Notes under the pieces: model-generated | The model's input: only the letters and a program-made list of their open reading frames with translations | Databases searched by the model: none | Told to the model about the DNA's origin: nothing | DNA from: CAZPQV01 sp964588705 | GTDB lineage: Bacteria; Bacteroidota; Bacteroidia; Flavobacteriales; Weeksellaceae | Length of the DNA: 7,992 bases | Reading direction: 5' to 3' | Assembly: GCA_964588705.1 (NCBI GenBank) | Contig: CAZPQV010000083.1 | Location: 1 to 7,992, forward strand | Shown here: one piece after another, positions 1 through 7,061 of the stretch | Numbering within the stretch: the stretch's first letter is position 1 | Layout of the letters: each line of letters begins with the position of its first letter | Position numbers and translations under genes: made by a program

Positions 1-1
1 G

Positions 2-43
2 GCTGTTTTCAACGGAACGCAATGGAGTTTTTGGAAACCTTAA
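2..43 (+). CDS. possible C-terminal end of a truncated rightward gene
   Basis: The window starts inside whatever lies to the left of ruvC. A rightward gene ending here is expected because a strong two-way terminator follows at 65-100. Three plus-strand frames are open at the edge and stop at 41-43 (TAA), 60-62 (TAG) and 88-90 (TGA). The first reads AVFNGTQWSFWKP and ends 21 bases before the terminator stem, so I prefer it. The TAG frame ends just before the stem and is also possible, while the TGA lies inside the stem and is least likely. Too few residues remain to name a family, so neither the frame nor the function is established. Confidence 0.22.
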   Translation, partial: AVFNGTQWSFWKP

Positions 44-64
44 AACACAAAACACGATATAGCC

Positions 65-100
65 AAAAATCTCTTCAGTTGTATTACTGAGGAGATTTTT
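65..100. terminator. bidirectional Rho-independent terminator after ruvC
   Basis: The left arm AAAAATCTCTTCAG (65-78) and right arm CTGAGGAGATTTTT (87-100) pair along 14 positions with a single A·G or wobble position and an 8-base loop. The arms begin with an A-run and end with a T-run, so the hairpin can end transcription in both directions. Its outer T at 100 is part of the ruvC stop codon region (TAA on the minus strand, 100-102), so ruvC mRNA would end directly at its stop codon. The layout implies a convergent gene arriving from the left. Confidence 0.8.
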
Positions 101-654
101 TATTTCAACCGATCCGGGTTTTGTTTCAGAAATGCGGTCCAACCGGTATAAGATTTTTCAGTTCCCACGCCTCCGGAATTGAAATGATGGCAGACTGCAA
201 CCGCCAAACCATCGGAAGCATCAAGATATTTTGTGGGGAACTCTTTCAGTTTTAATAAATTCTGAAGCATTCCTGCAACCTGTTCTTTGCTGGCATTTCC
301 GTTTCCGGTGATGGCCATTTTTACTTTCTTTGGAGAATATTCTGTGATCGGAATGTTTCTGTAAAGCGACGCTGCCATCGCCACACCTTGCGCGCGGCCA
401 AGTTTCAGCATACTCTGTACGTTCTTTCCGTAGAAAGGCGCCTCTAAAGCCACTTCATCCGGATGAAACTCATCAATCAGAGCGAGGGTTTTATCGAATA
501 TATATTTCAGTTTGGTTTCGTGGTTGGGATATTTTTTGAGGATGAGTTCGTGGATGGAAACGAGTTCCATTTTATTCTTTTTAACAGAAATAATTCCGTA
601 TCCCATAACTGTTGTTCCGGGGTCGATGCCTAATATGATTTTTTCTGCTTCCAC
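100..654 (-). CDS. ruvC: crossover junction endodeoxyribonuclease RuvC
   Basis: RuvC is the Holliday-junction resolvase that makes paired cuts in four-way DNA junctions during recombinational repair, working with the RuvAB branch-migration motor. The 184-residue product has the family's normal length. The RNase H-like fold signature is visible: GIDPGT near the N-terminus with catalytic D11, LEAP with E71, and YLDASDGLAVAVCHH with D145 and D148, matching the four acidic metal ligands of the family. The segment GKNVQSMLKLGRAQG (77-90) is also typical. The start is GTG at 652-654: an in-frame TAA lies only 12 bases upstream (664-666), no ATG occurs between, and the next internal Met (M17) would remove D11. 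The gene stands alone, divergent from the M16 peptidase and closed by a strong terminator. ruvA and ruvB are not in the window. Its promoter appears to sit almost at the start codon (see 659-685). Confidence 0.96.
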   Translation of the reverse strand: MEAEKIILGIDPGTTVMGYGIISVKKNKMELVSIHELILKKYPNHETKLKYIFDKTLALIDEFHPDEVALEAPFYGKNVQSMLKLGRAQGVAMAASLYRNIPITEYSPKKVKMAITGNGNASKEQVAGMLQNLLKLKEFPTKYLDASDGLAVAVCHHFNSGGVGTEKSYTGWTAFLKQNPDRLK

Positions 655-658
655 TTCA

Positions 659-685
659 CAAATTTATTGTTTTTAATTGTAACAA
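659..685 (-). promoter_or_regulatory. Bacteroidota-type promoter of ruvC
   Basis: On the minus strand TTG (685-683), a 16-base spacer and TAAATTTG (666-659) match the -33 and -7 elements known for the primary sigma factor of Bacteroidota (TTG and TAnnTTTG). Only four bases (TGAA) separate the -7 box from the GTG start, so transcription would begin at or next to the start codon. This is inferred from sequence match only. Confidence 0.5.
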
Positions 686-743
686 AACAGCGATTGTGAG
701 CGTCTAATATAGTTAAAGTCAAATATTATCAAAAACTATTTTT

Positions 744-3482
744 ATGAAAAAACTACTGGTAAAGGCATTTTTGGGTCTTGCTTTGGTGGTTTCTGTTCCG
801 GCGATTGCTCAGAAATCCTCCGCTTCAGCTCCTAAATTTGTTACAAATGTAGAAGGCATCAAAGAATATTCCCTTAATAATGGGATGAAGGTGCTTCTGC
901 TTCCGGATGCTTCACAGAGTAATATGGTGGTAAACATTGTTTACAATGTTGGCTCAAAAGATGAGGGTTATGGTGAAAAAGGGATGGCTCACTTGTTGGA
1001 GCATATGCTTTTTAAATCAACAAAAAACTTGGGAGATATCAAAAAGCAGTTGACAGATAAAGGTGGTGTTGCCAACGGTACAACCTGGTACGACAGAACC
1101 AACTATTATGAGATATTCCCTTCCAGCGACGAAAACCTGAAATGGGCTTTGATGATGGAAGCCGACAGAATGATTAACGCAACCATTCTTCAGGAAGATT
1201 TGGATAAAGAATTCTCAGTAGTAAGAAACGAGTTCGAAATTGGGGAAAACAATCCGACAAGAGTAATGATGCAGAATATCTTCTCCAACGCTTATATGTG
1301 GCATAACTATGGAAACTCAACCATTGGTAGCCGCGAAGATATAGAAAGAGTAAAAGCTGAAACTCTAAGAGTTTTCTACGAAAAATATTATCAGCCGGAT
1401 AATGCAACTTTAATTGTTGCCGGAAAATTTGATGAAAATAATGCTTTGAAATACATCAACGAATATTTCTCGGTAATTCCAAAACCAAAAAGAGTTTTGG
1501 GCGGAACTTACACTGTAGAACCGGCACAGCAGGGAGAAAAGTATTTCGAGATTAAAAGAAACGGTGAAAACCAAATCGTTGCGGCAGGATATCACACTGC
1601 GGCTTACGCCGATAAAGATTATGCTGCTTTGGATGCTTTGGGAGAAATTCTTACTTCAAATCCTTCAGGATATCTGTATAAATCTTTGGTTGAAACTCAG
1701 AAGGTTTCTTCCGTTTGGAATTTCAATCCATCGGTGAGGGATCCGGGATTAATGTATTTTAACTTCGATGTTCCGAAAGATAAAAATCTTGATGAAACCA
1801 CGAAACTGGTAAGAGCAGAATTAGACAAAATTGCTGAGATAAAATATACTCAGGACGATCTGAACCGTGCTAAGGCAAAGCTTCTGAAAAATATTGAAAA
1901 TCAGAAAAATAACACGATTAATTTTGCAATCGGACTTACCGAAATCGTAGGTGCAGGAAACTATAAACTGGCTTTCCTTTACAGAGATAATGTTGAAGCA
2001 TTAACGCTTGCTGATATCAACAGAGTGGCACAGAAATATTTCAGAAGCAACAACAGAACAGTAGGAGTTTTCCGTCCGGCAGCCAACGAAGAAAGAGTGG
2101 CGCCACAGGAATTTAGAGATCATCATATTGCTGCATTAACTGACAATTATAAAGGAAGAGCCCTTGAAAAAGAAGCAGCTCCTTTTGAAGCTACAATTGC
2201 AAACCTGAAGAAAAATACCACTGAAGGTGTTCTTTCCAATGGATTGAAATATGGTTTAATTAATAAAGAAATTAAAGGAGATAAAGTTCTTGCCAACTTC
2301 AGACTGAGATTGGGTAACGAAAAAGATCTTTCCGGAAAATCTGAAATTGCAGGATTTATGGCTCAATTGCTGAAAGCCGGAACTAAAACAAAAACTAAAG
2401 AGCAGATTCAGGACAGATTAGACCAACTGAAATCTTCCATTGGAACAGGTATGTACGGACAGACTTTCGTGGTGAACGTAAGCACTTACAAAGACAGCTA
2501 CAAAGAGGTGATGGATATTCTTAAAGACATTCTTACCAATCCGACATTCCCTCAGAATGAACTTACGAAAGCCGTTACTGAATACAACACTTACCTTGAA
2601 GGTCAGCTGAAAGATCCGCAGGCACTTGCGCAGCAGGAACTTCAGAAAATTGCAAGTCCATATCCGAAAAGCAGTATTTTCTACACTCCATCAATGGATG
2701 AGCAGATTGAAAATAACAAGAAGATAACCAGAGATCAGATTGTAGATTTCTACAACAAAATTTTCGGTGCTAATACAGGTTATGGTGTGGTAATCGGAAA
2801 TGTAGATGCTAAGTCCGCTGTTGCTTCTATGGAAAATACATTCGGAAAACTGGTTGCAAAATCCAAATATGTAGAGGTGAAACCAACATTTTTCGAAACC
2901 AAGAAAGTAGATAAAAACATCATTACTCCGGATAAAGAAAATGCTGCAGCGTTTGGTACTGCAAGTTTTAAAATGGACCAAAACCATCCGGATTATCCTG
3001 CACTGGTGATGGCAAACGAAATCCTTGGAAGCGGTGGATTCCTTTCTGCAAGACTTCCGATGAGACTTCGTGAGAAGGAAGGTATTTCTTACGGTGTTGG
3101 ATCGTTCTTAAGCATTCCGGTTTCCAACGAAGTTTCGTCTTGGGGTTACTACGCATTCCTGAATCCTACGAAACGCGACGCTGTTGAAAACGCCATTAAA
3201 GATGAGGTTTCTAAAGCGCTTGCTTCAGGATTTACACAGGAGGAACTCGATACCAATAAGAAAAGTTATTCTAACGTTAGAACAACGAGTTTAGGAAACG
3301 ATTCTACGTTGATGAATCTTGTATTGAACAAACTACAATACGGAATTCCATTGGAGAAATTTGATGAGCAGAATGCAAAAATTCAGGCTCTGAAACTTTC
3401 GGATGTGAATACCATACTAAAAAAGTATCTTTCTTTGGATAAGCTGACTTCAGTTTATGCAGGAGACTTCAATAAGAAGTAG
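744..3482 (+). CDS. secreted M16 family zinc metallopeptidase (two-domain)
   Basis: This is a full-length 912-residue M16 (pitrilysin/insulinase-like) peptidase, expected to degrade peptides in a clamshell chamber. Residues 1-23 form a Sec signal peptide: KK, a hydrophobic core, then AIAQ with likely cleavage after A22. The protein is therefore likely periplasmic, since no lipobox Cys is present. The N-terminal half carries the inverted zinc motif HLLEH, with H83 and H87 as zinc ligands and E86 as catalytic base. The third ligand E163 lies in RNEFE, 76 residues after H87, the usual spacing. The second half (from about residue 493) repeats the fold without HxxEH: the equivalent region near 533-543 reads SEIAGFMAQLL. 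This is normal, since the C-terminal half supplies the substrate pocket, and the R/Y segment LPMRLREKEGISYG near 768-785 is the expected one. The ATG at 744 directly precedes the signal peptide. It is divergent from ruvC across 89 bases, and I found no convincing promoter there for it. The natural substrate cannot be read from the sequence. Confidence 0.95.
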   Translation: MKKLLVKAFLGLALVVSVPAIAQKSSASAPKFVTNVEGIKEYSLNNGMKVLLLPDASQSNMVVNIVYNVGSKDEGYGEKGMAHLLEHMLFKSTKNLGDIKKQLTDKGGVANGTTWYDRTNYYEIFPSSDENLKWALMMEADRMINATILQEDLDKEFSVVRNEFEIGENNPTRVMMQNIFSNAYMWHNYGNSTIGSREDIERVKAETLRVFYEKYYQPDNATLIVAGKFDENNALKYINEYFSVIPKPKRVLGGTYTVEPAQQGEKYFEIKRNGENQIVAAGYHTAAYADKDYAALDALGEILTSNPSGYLYKSLVETQKVSSVWNFNPSVRDPGLMYFNFDVPKDKNLDETTKLVRAELDKIAEIKYTQDDLNRAKAKLLKNIENQKNNTINFAIGLTEIVGAGNYKLAFLYRDNVEALTLADINRVAQKYFRSNNRTVGVFRPAANEERVAPQEFRDHHIAALTDNYKGRALEKEAAPFEATIANLKKNTTEGVLSNGLKYGLINKEIKGDKVLANFRLRLGNEKDLSGKSEIAGFMAQLLKAGTKTKTKEQIQDRLDQLKSSIGTGMYGQTFVVNVSTYKDSYKEVMDILKDILTNPTFPQNELTKAVTEYNTYLEGQLKDPQALAQQELQKIASPYPKSSIFYTPSMDEQIENNKKITRDQIVDFYNKIFGANTGYGVVIGNVDAKSAVASMENTFGKLVAKSKYVEVKPTFFETKKVDKNIITPDKENAAAFGTASFKMDQNHPDYPALVMANEILGSGGFLSARLPMRLREKEGISYGVGSFLSIPVSNEVSSWGYYAFLNPTKRDAVENAIKDEVSKALASGFTQEELDTNKKSYSNVRTTSLGNDSTLMNLVLNKLQYGIPLEKFDEQNAKIQALKLSDVNTILKKYLSLDKLTSVYAGDFNKK

Positions 3483-3504
3483 GATATTTTTGATTTTTAA
3501 CGGG

Positions 3505-3535
3505 AATCCGGTGCAGCAATGTGCCGGATTTTTTA
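3505..3535. terminator. terminator between convergent M16 and serine hydrolase genes
   Basis: AATCCGG (3505-3511) pairs with CCGGATT (3524-3530), extendable inward by three pairs including two G-U wobbles, and is followed on the plus strand by a T-run. It lies 22 bases after the M16 stop and ends at the stop of the opposing gene. It is strong for the rightward transcript. In the leftward direction the T-run after the stem is poorer, so that function is less certain. Confidence 0.75.
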
Positions 3536-4678
3536 TTCTTCTACCGTTTTAAACAGCTCGTTTCTCAATTCCACAACCGTATTTTCCACCAAATCCATAT
3601 TGTCTTTTACTTCTTTATGAGGAACAAAAATCGATTCTTTTCCCAAGCTTTCATTAGCAAAATTCGAAAGAATAACCACAGAGGTTTTGGTTTCAGGATA
3701 GTAAATCAAAAGGGAAGGAGCGCCCTTCACATAACCCGAATGAAAATAAGCCTCCGGTTTCTGCTGATTCATCATGATGCCGTAACCGTAACCCACATTT
3801 CCGAGAATATAATGCTTTCTCGTGATATAATTTTTCTTGAATTGAGCCAATGATTCCGCATTAATAATCTTCCCCGAATAAAGGGATTCGTTCCATTTAT
3901 GCAGATCGGAAACCGTAGATAATATTCCGCCGGCTGCGGTTCCGATTGATTTTTCGGCTAAACGTTTCGGCATATTTTCTACTTGCTGTGCATTTTGAAC
4001 GGTTCCGATATTCGCAGAAGCAAAATCTTTTCCCTGAAATACTGACGCTGTGGAAGAGTTTTTCATCCCTGCTTTTTCGAAAAGTTCTTTGGTATTTTGA
4101 TCGAAAGTTTTCCCCGAAACCTTTGCCACAATTTCCCCCAAATAATTATATCCTTTGTTGGAATAACTGTAATCGCTGCCGCTTTCAAACTGAAGATTCT
4201 CTCCAAAATCATTTAACCCGGAAGTGTGATTCAGAAGCTGATGAATGGTGACTTTATCAAATTTTGGTTTCTGAAAATCAGTAAGATATTTAGAAACAGG
4301 ATCGTTTACAGTAAGTTTTTTCTGTTCCTGCTGCAGAAGAATAAGTGCCGCAGTAAACTGTTTACTCACCGATGCAATTGCAAAAACTGAAGACGAATCT
4401 AACTTCGACTGATTCTTAAAATCTTCAAAACCATGTTCTTTTTGATAAAGAATTTCGCCATTCTGCATTACCGAAATACTTCCGTTAAACCTCTTCTGAG
4501 CAAAAAGAGAATCCAGTTTTGATGCTAACAGCTTCTTCTGGAAAGCAACAACCGTACTGTCGATTATAGAGTTTCTGTATGCATTTTGTTCAGCAGTTTT
4601 TTCGGCCTCCGATTTACAGGAAATGAACATCAGGAAAACAACAAAAAGAAGAATATATCGGCTTAGGCTCATCATCAT
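3533..4678 (-). CDS. lipoprotein serine hydrolase, beta-lactamase class C / PBP-like family
   Basis: The 381-residue product belongs to the Beta-lactamase (Pfam) family of DD-peptidase-like and esterase-like serine hydrolases. Three catalytic motifs are visible: SVSK with nucleophile S103 and K106, YSN with Y172, and HSG (313-315) in place of KTG. The segment TIHQLLNHTSGL (144-155) is also characteristic. The N-terminus is a lipoprotein leader with a hydrophobic stretch and lipobox FISC, putting the lipidated Cys at 21. It is followed by KSEAE, an acidic stretch that could act as a Bacteroidota surface-export signal, although this is uncertain. Three tandem ATG codons (4678, 4675, 4672) are all possible starts and change only two residues. 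The family includes true AmpC enzymes, but also many peptidases and esterases. HSG rather than KTG and the lipid anchor make an acquired resistance enzyme unlikely, and the substrate is unknown. It faces a metallo-beta-lactamase-fold gene divergently. Confidence 0.9.
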   Translation of the reverse strand: MMMSLSRYILLFVVFLMFISCKSEAEKTAEQNAYRNSIIDSTVVAFQKKLLASKLDSLFAQKRFNGSISVMQNGEILYQKEHGFEDFKNQSKLDSSSVFAIASVSKQFTAALILLQQEQKKLTVNDPVSKYLTDFQKPKFDKVTIHQLLNHTSGLNDFGENLQFESGSDYSYSNKGYNYLGEIVAKVSGKTFDQNTKELFEKAGMKNSSTASVFQGKDFASANIGTVQNAQQVENMPKRLAEKSIGTAAGGILSTVSDLHKWNESLYSGKIINAESLAQFKKNYITRKHYILGNVGYGYGIMMNQQKPEAYFHSGYVKGAPSLLIYYPETKTSVVILSNFANESLGKESIFVPHKEVKDNMDLVENTVVELRNELFKTVEE

Positions 4679-4693
4679 TTGTAATATTTTGCT

Positions 4694-4720
4694 TAAAAAT
4701 AATATATTTCATTAAAACAA
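4694..4720 (-). promoter_or_regulatory. possible promoter of the serine hydrolase gene
   Basis: On the minus strand TTG (4720-4718), a 16-base spacer and TATTTTTA (4701-4694) resemble the TTG/TAnnTTTG promoter with one mismatch in the last base of the -7 box. It lies 15 bases before the first ATG. The spacer equals that of the two better promoters in the window, which is the main support in this AT-rich DNA. Confidence 0.33.
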
Positions 4721-4743
4721 AAAATTTCTTTCGTCAAACCACA

Positions 4744-4759
4744 TCCCAAATTTTCGGGA
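4744..4759. repeat. short TCCC...GGGA palindrome
   Basis: TCCC (4744-4747) and GGGA (4756-4759) enclose an AT core, and AA/TT inside also pairs across one A·C mismatch. No T-run follows on either strand, so it is not a convincing terminator. It may be a degenerate copy of a dispersed palindrome, which I cannot test from one copy. Confidence 0.35.
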
Positions 4760-4834
4760 CAAGAAAGTGATCAAAGAAAAGTTGTGGATTAATAAGAAAT
4801 AAGGCAAACAAAAGTTTTCATCCAAGAATAAAAG

Positions 4835-4885
4835 AACACTATGTCCTCTGTGAAAACTCTATAAGAACTCCGTGTACTCAGTGTT
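4835..4885. repeat. periodic CTCTGTG-type intergenic repeat
   Basis: Five related 7-mers stand in near-regular register: CACTATG (4837), CTCTGTG (4846), CTCTATA (4857), CTCCGTG (4868) and CTCAGTG (4877). The start-to-start distances are 9, 11, 11 and 9 bases. The block is bounded by the inverted 6-mers AACACT (4835-4840) and AGTGTT (4880-4885). It has no coding potential that I can see. It lies about 50 bases upstream of the MBL-fold gene. From memory, CTCTGTG/CACAGAG-type runs recur between genes of many bacteria, including flavobacteria. A role is unknown. Confidence 0.6.
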
Positions 4886-4932
4886 ATAATTTATTTTCAA
4901 AAAAATCATAAATTAGTAGAAATCTTTCCATT

Positions 4933-5853
4933 ATGAACCGCAAAGAATTTCTTTTAAAAACTTCCACTGCCGCATTTGCACTTGCTTTAGCACCTTCATT
5001 AATTGGTTGTTCCGCGCAACATTTAGTCTATGAACCGCTGTCGGTTTCTGCCGGAAATCTCACCAGAGTCCGGGGAAATGTTTTCAGATATTTTAATCAG
5101 GGCGGAACGGTTGGTCTTTTTGAAACAAAAGACGGTTTTGTAGTCATCGACAGTCAGTTTCCGCAATTGATAAAGCCATTAATTGACGGAATTTCCACCA
5201 AAAACAAACCGGTGCTTTATCTCGCGAACACCCATCATCATGCCGATCATACCGGTGGAAATATTGCTTTTAAGGATTTAACTAATAGAATTGTTGCACA
5301 TTCAAGCGTTCCCGATTTGCAGAGAAAAGCAGCGGTGGAACGCAAATCTTTGGATCAGCAACTCTATCCGAATATTTTGTTTGATGAGGTCTATAAATTC
5401 GATTTAGGAAATGAAAAAGTAAAGGGATATCATTTCGGTGCCGGACATACTTTTGGCGATGTGGTTTATCATTTCGAGAAAGATAATGTGGTGCATATGG
5501 GAGATTTGATGTTCATTAATATGATTCCGGTGTACAGAATTAATGACGGCTCCAATTCCAATCAATGGATTTCAGTCTTGGATAAAATCATCAACAGGTT
5601 CGATGATGATACGGTGTTTATCTTCGGGCATTCCGACAAACCGGAAACCAGCACCGGAACAAAAGAAGATTTAAAAGAAATGAAGCGTTTTCTGGAAGCA
5701 ACCAACGAATTCGTTTACGAAAATATACTTGCGGGAAGTTCCACTGAAAAAATTCTTGAAAAGCATCAGTTTATTCCGGGATTTCCAAACAGAACAACGC
5801 CACAGCGATTTAAGGATTATTTGGAAGCGGTGAGGAAGACGTTAGGTGATTAA
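4933..5853 (+). CDS. metallo-beta-lactamase-fold hydrolase, Tat-like lipoprotein
   Basis: The 306-residue product has the complete metal-site set of a dinuclear MBL-fold hydrolase: HHHADH with H101, H103, D105 and H106, then GAGHTFGD with H172, MGDLMF with D191, and FGHS with H233. An Asp rather than Cys at the bridging position (D191) separates it from class B1 carbapenemases such as the IND enzymes of Chryseobacterium. It resembles the broad glyoxalase II/SoxH-like group, whose members act on esters, thioesters or other hydrolysable bonds. The N-terminus NRKEFLLK is a Tat-like (R-K rather than R-R) motif before a hydrophobic stretch and lipobox LIGC (Cys 26), suggesting an exported, lipid-anchored enzyme. 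The ATG at 4933 is chosen because it gives this complete leader. The substrate is not deducible. It is divergent from the serine hydrolase gene and 90 bases ahead of the AAA ATPase gene. No clear terminator follows it, so some read-through into that gene is possible. Confidence 0.92.
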   Translation: MNRKEFLLKTSTAAFALALAPSLIGCSAQHLVYEPLSVSAGNLTRVRGNVFRYFNQGGTVGLFETKDGFVVIDSQFPQLIKPLIDGISTKNKPVLYLANTHHHADHTGGNIAFKDLTNRIVAHSSVPDLQRKAAVERKSLDQQLYPNILFDEVYKFDLGNEKVKGYHFGAGHTFGDVVYHFEKDNVVHMGDLMFINMIPVYRINDGSNSNQWISVLDKIINRFDDDTVFIFGHSDKPETSTGTKEDLKEMKRFLEATNEFVYENILAGSSTEKILEKHQFIPGFPNRTTPQRFKDYLEAVRKTLGD

Positions 5854-5883
5854 TTGGAAATTTGATTTGTTTTTTCAATATTC

Positions 5884-5938
5884 TAATCTCAAAATATTAT
5901 AGTTTTTTAGGATTGTAATCATAAAATATTATATATTT
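5884..5938. repeat. tandem duplicated block in the ATPase promoter region
   Basis: The 11-mer AAAATATTATA occurs exactly at 5891-5901 and 5923-5933. Counting the flanking TAATC on the left and TTT on the right, the copies span 5884-5906 and 5916-5938, with four mismatches in 23 positions and a 32-base period, about three DNA turns. The right copy contains the -7 box of the next gene. The arrangement could be a duplicated promoter or a pair of regulator sites, although chance similarity is easier in AT-rich DNA. Confidence 0.5.
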
Positions 5939-5939
5939 G
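5913..5939 (+). promoter_or_regulatory. Bacteroidota-type promoter of the AAA ATPase gene
   Basis: TTG (5913-5915), a 16-base spacer and TATATTTG (5932-5939) match TTG/TAnnTTTG exactly. Four bases (TGGT) separate the box from the ATG at 5944, so the mRNA is predicted to start at or beside the start codon. This is the same geometry as at ruvC. Confidence 0.6.
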
Positions 5940-5943
5940 TGGT

Positions 5944-7056
5944 ATGATTAATCGTGAATTAAGTAAAAAAATTGAAGGAGACTGGGACAAAAAGAAAGCA
6001 ATTGTACTTTTGGGTCCACGGCAGGTTGGTAAAACTACCCTGATTCAAAGTTTGATTCAGGATCAGAAAGCATTAAAATTGAATGGAGATGATCCGCAAA
6101 CACGCTTGCAGCTTCCAGATGCTTCCACTAATTTCCTGATTAATCTTGTTTCAGATTATGATGTTTTGTTTATCGATGAAGCTCAGCGCATCGAAAATAT
6201 CGGATTGGCGGTGAAAATTCTTGTGGATGCCAAACTCGATAAACAAATTATTATCACCGGCTCATCTTCATTAGAATTGGGAAATGAGATTAACGAGCCA
6301 TTAACCGGCAGAAAATGGGAGCATCACCTTTTTCCATTATCTTGGAAAGAAGTGAGAGATGAATTCACATTTGCACAGGCGATCAATCGGTTAGAAGAAT
6401 TTCTGATTTACGGAATGTATCCCGAAGTTGTCACTTCGAAACAGAAGAAAAAAGTTTTGCTTGAACTTTCCGGGAGTTACCTGTATAAAGATATTCTTGA
6501 ACTGACAGATATCCGAAAACCCGATGTCTTGATGAAACTTCTGAACGCACTTGCTTTACAGGTTGGCAGCGAAGTTTCTTATAATGAAATTGCAAAAATT
6601 ATTGGAATCGACCGGCTTACCGTAGTAAATTATATTGATTTGCTTGAAAAAGCATTTGTTGTTTTTCGGCTTTATCCTTTCTCTACCAATCAAAGGAATG
6701 AGATTACATCAAAACCCAAAATTTATTTTTACGACAATGGAATCCGCAATGCGATTATCGGTCAGTTTTCGCCTCTTATTTCAAGGAATGATGAAGGAGC
6801 GCTCTTTGAGAATTTCTTCATCAGCGAGAAATACAAACGTTTAAATTATGACGGATTTTACGGAAAAATGCGCTACTGGAGAAATACTCAACAGGCAGAA
6901 ATCGACTATATAGAAATCAACGAAGGAAAAATTAATGCCTACGAAATAAAATACAGCCCGAAAAGAAAAGTGAAATTCACCAAATCATTTACTGAAAAAT
7001 ACCATCCGGAAAATACATTTGTCGCCAATAGGGATAATTTTTGGGAGTATTTGTAA
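5944..7056 (+). CDS. DUF4143-type AAA family ATPase
   Basis: The 370-residue product has the architecture of the widespread AAA_14/DUF4143 ATPases. An N-terminal P-loop domain carries Walker A GPRQVGKTT (24-32), Walker B DVLFIDEAQ (73-81), an ITGSSS sensor segment (104-109) and the family signature LTGRKWEHHLFPLSWKE (120-136). A winged-helix-like segment follows near 205-242 (SYNEIAKIIGIDRLTVVNYIDLLEKA). The C-terminal DUF4143 domain has a PD-(D/E)xK-like pattern: E289 in LFENFF, D321 in AEIDYIE, and E334 with K336 in YEIKYS. The family is common and patchily distributed, often in many copies per genome. Its function is not established, and the nuclease-like fold is only a resemblance. The protein is complete, cytosolic (no signal peptide) and has its own promoter. 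It converges on the following leftward gene, whose ancestral stop would be only five bases from this one. No antitoxin or partner gene is adjacent. Confidence 0.92.
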   Translation: MINRELSKKIEGDWDKKKAIVLLGPRQVGKTTLIQSLIQDQKALKLNGDDPQTRLQLPDASTNFLINLVSDYDVLFIDEAQRIENIGLAVKILVDAKLDKQIIITGSSSLELGNEINEPLTGRKWEHHLFPLSWKEVRDEFTFAQAINRLEEFLIYGMYPEVVTSKQKKKVLLELSGSYLYKDILELTDIRKPDVLMKLLNALALQVGSEVSYNEIAKIIGIDRLTVVNYIDLLEKAFVVFRLYPFSTNQRNEITSKPKIYFYDNGIRNAIIGQFSPLISRNDEGALFENFFISEKYKRLNYDGFYGKMRYWRNTQQAEIDYIEINEGKINAYEIKYSPKRKVKFTKSFTEKYHPENTFVANRDNFWEYL

Positions 7057-7061
7057 AATTT

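Noticed and set aside
694..721. TTG (694-696) with TAAAGTCA (714-721) as the M16 promoter
   Set aside because: The -7 candidate matches only one of the four TTTG positions; the M16 promoter remains unidentified.
2223..3482. Lost zinc site in the second half of the M16 peptidase as a sign of decay
   Set aside because: Two-domain M16 enzymes normally keep HxxEH only in the first half; the R/Y segment in the second half is intact.
4759..4803. Short open stretch reading DKKVIKEKLWINKK in the intergenic region
   Set aside because: Fourteen codons with no start codon or recognised family, in AT-rich DNA; not supported as a gene or a remnant.
4909..4916. TAAATTAG as a -7 box for the MBL-fold gene
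   Set aside because: One mismatch to TAnnTTTG and no TTG at a suitable distance upstream; too weak to call.
4933..5853. MBL-fold gene as an IND/B1-type carbapenemase, as expected in Chryseobacterium
   Set aside because: It has HxHxDH plus Asp 191 instead of the B1 Cys ligand, and a Tat-like lipoprotein leader; it fits the general hydrolase group.
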